23,882 nt of DNA from CAYPHJ01 sp964410485 (GTDB lineage Bacteria > Desulfobacterota > Binatia > UBA9968). The stretch spans positions 1 to 23,882 of the forward strand of contig CAYPHJ010000071.1 in the NCBI GenBank assembly GCA_964410485.1, written 5' to 3'. This document shows, one piece after another, positions 21,686 through 23,882 of the stretch. Both the position numbers and the translations under genes were made by a program. Under the pieces are notes generated by a model, which did no database searches, was not told the origin of the DNA, and saw only the letters and a list, made by a program, of their open reading frames with translations. Position 1 is the stretch's first letter. Every line of letters begins with the position of its first letter.

Positions 21686-22099
21686 TCAGATTGGCGATTT
21701 CGACCTTTCTTTTTCGGACCAAAGTGAATCTATAGACCAGCGACCGGAGCCGAGCAAATAAAGCGCCAGCGCGCCAGCGAGCAGCATTAGATCCAGACGG
21801 GCCCCAGCATAGCCTTGAGCGGGGAATTTGACCCAGAAAGTTGCCACGAAAAACTGGATTGCGAAGAGTAGCCCGAGATATCTGACGAACAGCCCGAGAA
21901 GCAACGCGAGGCCACCCAATAGCTCCAACAAAGCAATAAACCAGGCGGTGATAACCGGAGCCGGAAAATCCATTCTGGCGAAATATGCAATCGTGCCCTC
22001 AATCGCAGTAACCTTCATATAGCCGGCGAGCGCCAGAATAACCCCCATGATTAGCCTTAGCGGTACCGGCGCATACTTGATTTTCGTCGATGTGTCCAC
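21686..22099 (-). CDS. DoxX-family membrane protein
   Basis: The 137-residue product is a small four-helix membrane protein of the DoxX type. Hydrophobic segments lie at about 13-30, 47-70, 75-90 and 103-118; LRLIMGVILALAGYMK and FIALLELLGGLALLLGL are typical of the first and second helices (the family has an E-x-x-G-G motif in the latter). The start is set at GTG 22099 because GGAGG lies five bases upstream; the longer frame starting at 22183 has no ribosome binding site and a non-conserved N-terminus. DoxX proteins are linked with quinone-related or thiosulfate oxidation in some organisms and with redox stress in others, so no role is assigned. It is divergent from the ABC operon. Confidence 0.8.
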   Translation of the reverse strand: MDTSTKIKYAPVPLRLIMGVILALAGYMKVTAIEGTIAYFARMDFPAPVITAWFIALLELLGGLALLLGLFVRYLGLLFAIQFFVATFWVKFPAQGYAGARLDLMLLAGALALYLLGSGRWSIDSLWSEKERSKSPI

Positions 22100-22199
22100 C
22101 TTCACCTCCGTGACAGAAAACCACTGTATAGCAAAAGGTAGCGAAGAGCCGCTTGGCAAGTCAACTTGTCTGCGGGCCGCCACAGTGTCCCGAACCTGC

Positions 22200-22226
22200 T
22201 TGACAGGTCCTTTTCTGACTTATAGT
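22200..22226 (+). promoter_or_regulatory. Probable sigma-70 promoter of the ABC importer operon
   Basis: TTGACA (22200-22205), a 15-base spacer and TATAGT (22221-22226). Alternatively, TAGTGT (22223-22228) would give a 17-base spacer. It lies about 52 bp before the ATG at 22279. Confidence 0.5.
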
Positions 22227-22278
22227 GTCCTGGGTATCTATTTGAGAAATCTCAGTTTACAACTTTGGAGGTGAAGCT

Positions 22279-23304
22279 ATGGGTTCATTAATGAAGCAAT
22301 TTTTGGGTACTGTGACGATGCTAGCGCTTGTGGCTCTGGCGCTTAGCCCGATCGATTCCTTTGGCCAAGCCGTTGACCTCGCTGCAGCCAAGAAAGAAGG
22401 CAGAGTCGTAGTCTATGGAACACCCCCGCCAAAATCGATGGATGTGCTGAACAGAGCCTTCCAGAAAAAGTACGGCATACAAGTAGATTATTGGCGCGCA
22501 TCTGCAACTAAAGTCATGGATCGTGCGGTAACCGAATGGCGTGCCGGGCGGCCGGGTTTCGATGTCGTCGAGAGCAGCCGTGGAACGCACCTTATCATGA
22601 AAGATAACGGCCTTTTCACCAAGTTCACTCCGGTCACGGCCCAGAAGTTTCCCAAGGAATTCCTGGAGAAAGACGGCTTGATTACGCCCTGGCGCTTTCT
22701 CCCCATCAGTATTCTTTACAATACACAGCTCGTAAAGCCTGCCGATGTTCCCAAACGTTTCGAAGATCTTCTGGACCCGAAATGGAACAAGAGAATTGCG
22801 CTGCCTGATCCATCGCGCCACACCACCACGGCGCAGTTCCTGCGGAACCTGGAGACCCTCATGGGTGAAAAGTGGCTGGACTATGTGAAGGGGTTGGCCA
22901 AGCAGCAGCCTCACCTGGTCGAGTCCCTGGCTCCAGTCACCGATGTGATTATCCGCGGCGAGGCTCCCGTGGGCATCACCTACGTGAAATACGTTGTCCA
23001 ATACAAGGGTCCCACTGACTACGTGCTTATGGACAAGCATCTGGCCGAGTCCAATTATCTGGCGGTGGGTGCCAAGGCGGCGAATCCTAACGCTGCCAGA
23101 TTGTACATAGAGTTCACAACTTCTGCCGAGGGTCAGCGGATCATCGCTGAGAGGGAAGGCGAATTTGTGCTTTATCCCGGCATCACGCCGAAAATCCGTG
23201 AGGCCGAGAAGGTGAGCAAGGGTAGTATTTTTATGGACACGCCTACGGAAGAAGAATTTAGAAAGCTGAGAGAACAGTTCCACCAGATTTTCGTTGCGAA
23301 ATGA
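22279..23304 (+). CDS. ABC importer binding protein, Fe(III)/spermidine-type SBP fold
   Basis: This is a periplasmic binding protein of 341 residues for an ABC importer. A signal peptide spans residues 1-29 (hydrophobic 8-23, cleavage near FGQA). The mature part opens DLAAAKKEGRVVVYGT, a standard beginning of the family 1 extracellular binding proteins related to FbpA. Next come FDVVESSRGTHLIMKDNGLF, then WRFLPISILYNTQLV, DLLDPKWNKRIALPDPS and VGAKAANPNAARLYIEF, all typical. FbpA's metal-binding Tyr-Tyr pair is absent where the alignment expects it, so ferric ion is an unlikely ligand. TTGGAGGTGAAGCT precedes the ATG. A permease gene follows after 102 bp, with a palindromic repeat between. 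Confidence 0.88.
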   Translation: MGSLMKQFLGTVTMLALVALALSPIDSFGQAVDLAAAKKEGRVVVYGTPPPKSMDVLNRAFQKKYGIQVDYWRASATKVMDRAVTEWRAGRPGFDVVESSRGTHLIMKDNGLFTKFTPVTAQKFPKEFLEKDGLITPWRFLPISILYNTQLVKPADVPKRFEDLLDPKWNKRIALPDPSRHTTTAQFLRNLETLMGEKWLDYVKGLAKQQPHLVESLAPVTDVIIRGEAPVGITYVKYVVQYKGPTDYVLMDKHLAESNYLAVGAKAANPNAARLYIEFTTSAEGQRIIAEREGEFVLYPGITPKIREAEKVSKGSIFMDTPTEEEFRKLREQFHQIFVAK

Positions 23305-23313
23305 TAAAGGAAG

Positions 23314-23381
23314 TGGAGTAATGGAGTGATGGAGTACTCGGCTTTCTAAGTGCAGTATCACTCCAACACTCCAACACACCA
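23314..23381. repeat. Octamer-unit inverted repeat, copy B
   Basis: The left arm is TGGAGTAA, TGGAGTGA, TGGAGTAC (23314-23337). The right arm (23358-23381) reads as the complements TGGTGTGT, TGGAGTGT, TGGAGTGA on the minus strand. The unit and architecture match copy A at 12833-12903. It sits between the binding-protein and permease genes of the ABC operon. Confidence 0.75.
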
Positions 23382-23406
23382 GTATGCCGACATTTTTTAC
23401 TTGCCC

Positions 23407-23882
23407 ATGAATCACACAGCAGTCCTGAGCCGAATCCGGGCATGGCCAGCGGAGTCCATGCGCCAGGACCCGCAGAAGATCGTCATCCTCTGCGTTGCGT
23501 TGGTAATCACGTTTCTGGCTTTATCGCCAACGCTGATGCTGCTTTACGGCAGCATCGTGAGCCAGCCCCTGGGCGTCACCGGCGAGTTCACTCTCAAGCA
23601 TTACGCGCGCGCTTATGCCGACCCCCAAACGTATCAGTTGCTGGTGAACTCGTTCGTGTTCGCCGCCGGCGCCGCCATGGTGTCGACCGTGCTCGCAACC
23701 ATTCTGGCCTGGATCTCAATCCGCACCAATGCTCCCTTCCGCAAATTTTTTGAGCTCACGGCTATTATTCCGAATATTTTTCCACCGCTGATGCTGGCGG
23801 TTTCTTGGGTCATCCTGCTGAATCCCCGCGTGGGCTTGCTCAACCTCCTTATCATGCAGTGGTTGGGGCTGGAGCAAGCGCC
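23407..23882 (+). CDS. ABC transporter permease, N-terminal part (3' end outside window)
   Basis: The frame is open to the window edge and shows at least 158 residues. It starts at ATG 23407 (MNHTAVLSRIR); an alternative ATG lies at 23458. The start has only a weak ribosome binding site. Membrane segments follow: a first span about residues 25-47, VNSFVFAAGAAMVSTVLATILAW (about 79-101), and ELTAIIPNIFPPLMLAVSW (about 113-131). The TTTT-like FFELTAIIPNIFPP region is usual in binding-protein-dependent permeases of the Fe(III)/2-aminoethylphosphonate class. It follows the binding protein at 22279-23304 on the same strand and is its likely partner. Full-length members have about 550 residues with two permease domains. 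Confidence 0.85.
   Translation, partial: MNHTAVLSRIRAWPAESMRQDPQKIVILCVALVITFLALSPTLMLLYGSIVSQPLGVTGEFTLKHYARAYADPQTYQLLVNSFVFAAGAAMVSTVLATILAWISIRTNAPFRKFFELTAIIPNIFPPLMLAVSWVILLNPRVGLLNLLIMQWLGLEQA

Noticed and set aside
22321..23415. Minus-strand open frame of 364 codons opposite the ABC binding protein
   Set aside because: Antisense shadow whose N-terminal part merely translates the octamer repeat (VGILVCWSVG-like).

Overview
The window reads as a scaffold from a free-living Gram-negative-type bacterium of moderate-to-high G+C, probably an uncultured soil or sediment lineage. Exported proteins carry Sec signal peptides, and almost every start has a strong GGAGG-type ribosome binding site. 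No rRNA, tRNA or phylogenetic marker is present. The gene mix (many TctC/Bug-type binding proteins, TAXI-TRAP uptake, dihydroxyphthalate-decarboxylase-like proteins) and several intergenic palindromes with short-period repeats recall uncultured Desulfobacterota/Binatia, Rokubacteria or Tectomicrobia genomes. That placement is inference from memory and is weak.

Layout. (1) 1-7193: a tripartite tricarboxylate transporter (TTT) region with one membrane pair (tctA, tctB) and five TctC-type binding proteins, the first cut by the window edge. (2) 7619-8638: a TAXI-type binding protein with no visible signal peptide. (3) 8748-9260: a periplasmic PRC-barrel protein. (4) 9625-12716: a TRAP-TAXI transporter (binding protein plus fused 4TM/12TM permease) on the minus strand. 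(5) 12992-16811: a class II aldolase, a haem-oxygenase-like metalloenzyme with a complete-looking diiron ligand set, and two tandem cytoplasmic proteins of the 4,5-dihydroxyphthalate decarboxylase family. (6) 16812-17136: a 131-bp MITE-like element and three period-7 repeat arrays. (7) 17147-18181: a class I fumarase interrupted by a 100-N gap that hides all three expected Fe-S cysteines. (8) 18490-18807: a small RRM protein. (9) 19266-20347: a dienelactone hydrolase followed by a 97-residue conserved small protein. (10) 20575-21485: an MFS exporter cut by a second 100-N gap. (11) 21686-22099: a DoxX-like membrane protein. (12) 22279 to the window end: the start of an ABC importer operon (binding protein, then permease).

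Functional reading. The window is dominated by high-affinity uptake of small organic acids by three transporter classes (TTT, TRAP-TAXI, ABC). Between them lie candidate catabolic enzymes: aldolase/decarboxylase-like, SBP-fold decarboxylase-like, HDO oxidase, dienelactone hydrolase and fumarase. A scavenging lifestyle on aromatic or dicarboxylic acids fits, but no substrate can be assigned from sequence. The most unusual unit is the HDO gene set 1 bp before two tandem DHP-decarboxylase-like genes (14064-16811). The most unusual non-coding features are the period-7 and period-8 repeats, the MITE-like element flanked by TTAG, and strong hairpins in both binding-protein/permease junctions.
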